Shown here in pieces: positions 5,119 through 5,527 of a stretch of 5,527 bases of DNA. Source of the stretch: Candidatus Dormiibacterota bacterium. Its GTDB lineage: Bacteria; Chloroflexota; Dormibacteria; Aeolococcales; Aeolococcaceae. Made by a program: the position numbers and the translations under genes. Every line of letters starts with the position of its first letter. The stretch's first letter is position 1. The notes beneath the pieces are model-generated. The model had not been told where the DNA came from and did no database searches. It saw only the letters and a program-made list of their open reading frames with translations. The stretch covers positions 3,282-8,808 of the forward strand of contig PMYJ01000162.1 in the NCBI GenBank assembly GCA_003170875.1, read 5' to 3'.

Positions 5119-5527
5119 CAGTGACAGCACCCCTTCCGCTGGGCGACCGTCACCTCCCCTGACGTGCGCCGCAGCTCCTTCCACCCGGCGTTGGGCGCCG
5201 TCAAGCAGGCATGGAAAGAAGTTGCTGTCGGCAGCGCTCGCGTATTCGCGGGAGCCCCTCAAAGCTGGCGCGGCACGCTTTCTGACGCCACCGCCGCCAA
5301 GCGTTACCTGGTACTGGTGCGAGCGGGCGAATCTCAGGGAGACTTCAGGCTGGCACCCGGCGATCTGTGTCCACGGCCATCGTCATCGGGTTCCCCCGGG
5401 CTGAACAGCTCCTTGACGCCGTCACCACAAAGGCCCCCGGCGGTCGCATGTGCCCGATACACGTCGGCCGATCACCGTCATCGCCAACGCATCGCGCTCC
5501 TGAGCTGTCAGCGGCCAGGCAATAGGA
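5119..5527. other. Right-edge stretch, coding status undecided
   Basis: No reliable gene can be named. On the minus strand a frame entering from the right edge reads PIAWPLTAQERDALAMTVIG and stops at 5422-5424; it could be the end of a gene outside the window. A second minus frame (GTG at 5462 to stop 5334) contains GDGVKELFSPGEPDDDGRG and could continue it through a frameshift. On the plus strand one frame stays open from 5125 to the edge (AVKQAWKEVAVGSARVFAGA early on), and another contains GFPRAEQLLDAVTTKAPGG. Several frames are open at once, which is typical of high-GC DNA, and none carries a recognisable motif. Confidence 0.3.

Noticed and set aside
5001..5204. 67-aa minus-strand ORF with a CHCH segment upstream of the transposase
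   Set aside because: CCHCH looks metal-binding, but spacing fits no known finger, and the region is better explained as the noncoding IS110 leader.
1..5527. tRNA gene or CRISPR array
   Set aside because: No T-loop-like GGTTCRANYC with matching acceptor stem was found, and no regularly spaced repeats of 20 bases or more with spacers.

Overview
The window is high-GC bacterial accessory DNA with gene remnants, long gene-poor stretches and mobile-element parts. Base composition and codon choice (mostly G or C in third positions of the believable genes) suit a high-GC soil-type lineage such as Actinomycetota or a relative. No housekeeping gene fixes the taxon, so this is a weak inference.

Layout, left to right. 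(1) Positions 2-499, + strand: the catalytic C-terminal part of a tyrosine recombinase (integrase), cut by the window edge. (2) Positions 519-800, - strand: a small helix-turn-helix protein convergent with the integrase, 19 bases between stops. An AT-richer island (about 830-961) lies behind it, with a possible promoter, a weak hairpin and a repeated 12-mer. (3) Positions 962-1990: about 1 kb with no convincing gene. It carries clustered copies of the heptad GCAAACG with an 11-bp period, a perfect 14-bp dyad and a repeated 9-mer. (4) Positions 1993-2724, + strand: a ribbon-helix-helix plus coiled-coil protein of the plasmid mobilisation/partition accessory kind, directly downstream of the repeats. 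(5) Positions 2831-3577, - strand: an unrecognised 248-aa protein with two similar P-x-W...DGT units. (6) Positions 3602-3953: gene-poor. (7) Positions 3954-4945, - strand: an IS110-type DEDD transposase with two one-base insertions, whose last domain is cut and joined in frame to the DNA-binding domain of a LuxR/NarL regulator. (8) Upstream of its start, 5038-5118 can fold into a nested multi-stem structure where an IS110 bridge RNA would be expected. (9) Positions 5119-5527: no confident gene.

Working picture (inference): this is part of an integrative element or a decayed plasmid. The integrase and small HTH protein would form the integration/regulation end. The RHH protein and the heptad array would form a DNA-binding/cis-site module. 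An IS110 element was later inserted and damaged. The points most worth checking are the IS110-LuxR chimera, the candidate bridge RNA and the heptad array ahead of the RHH gene. No database search was available, so all family calls rest on motifs read by eye.
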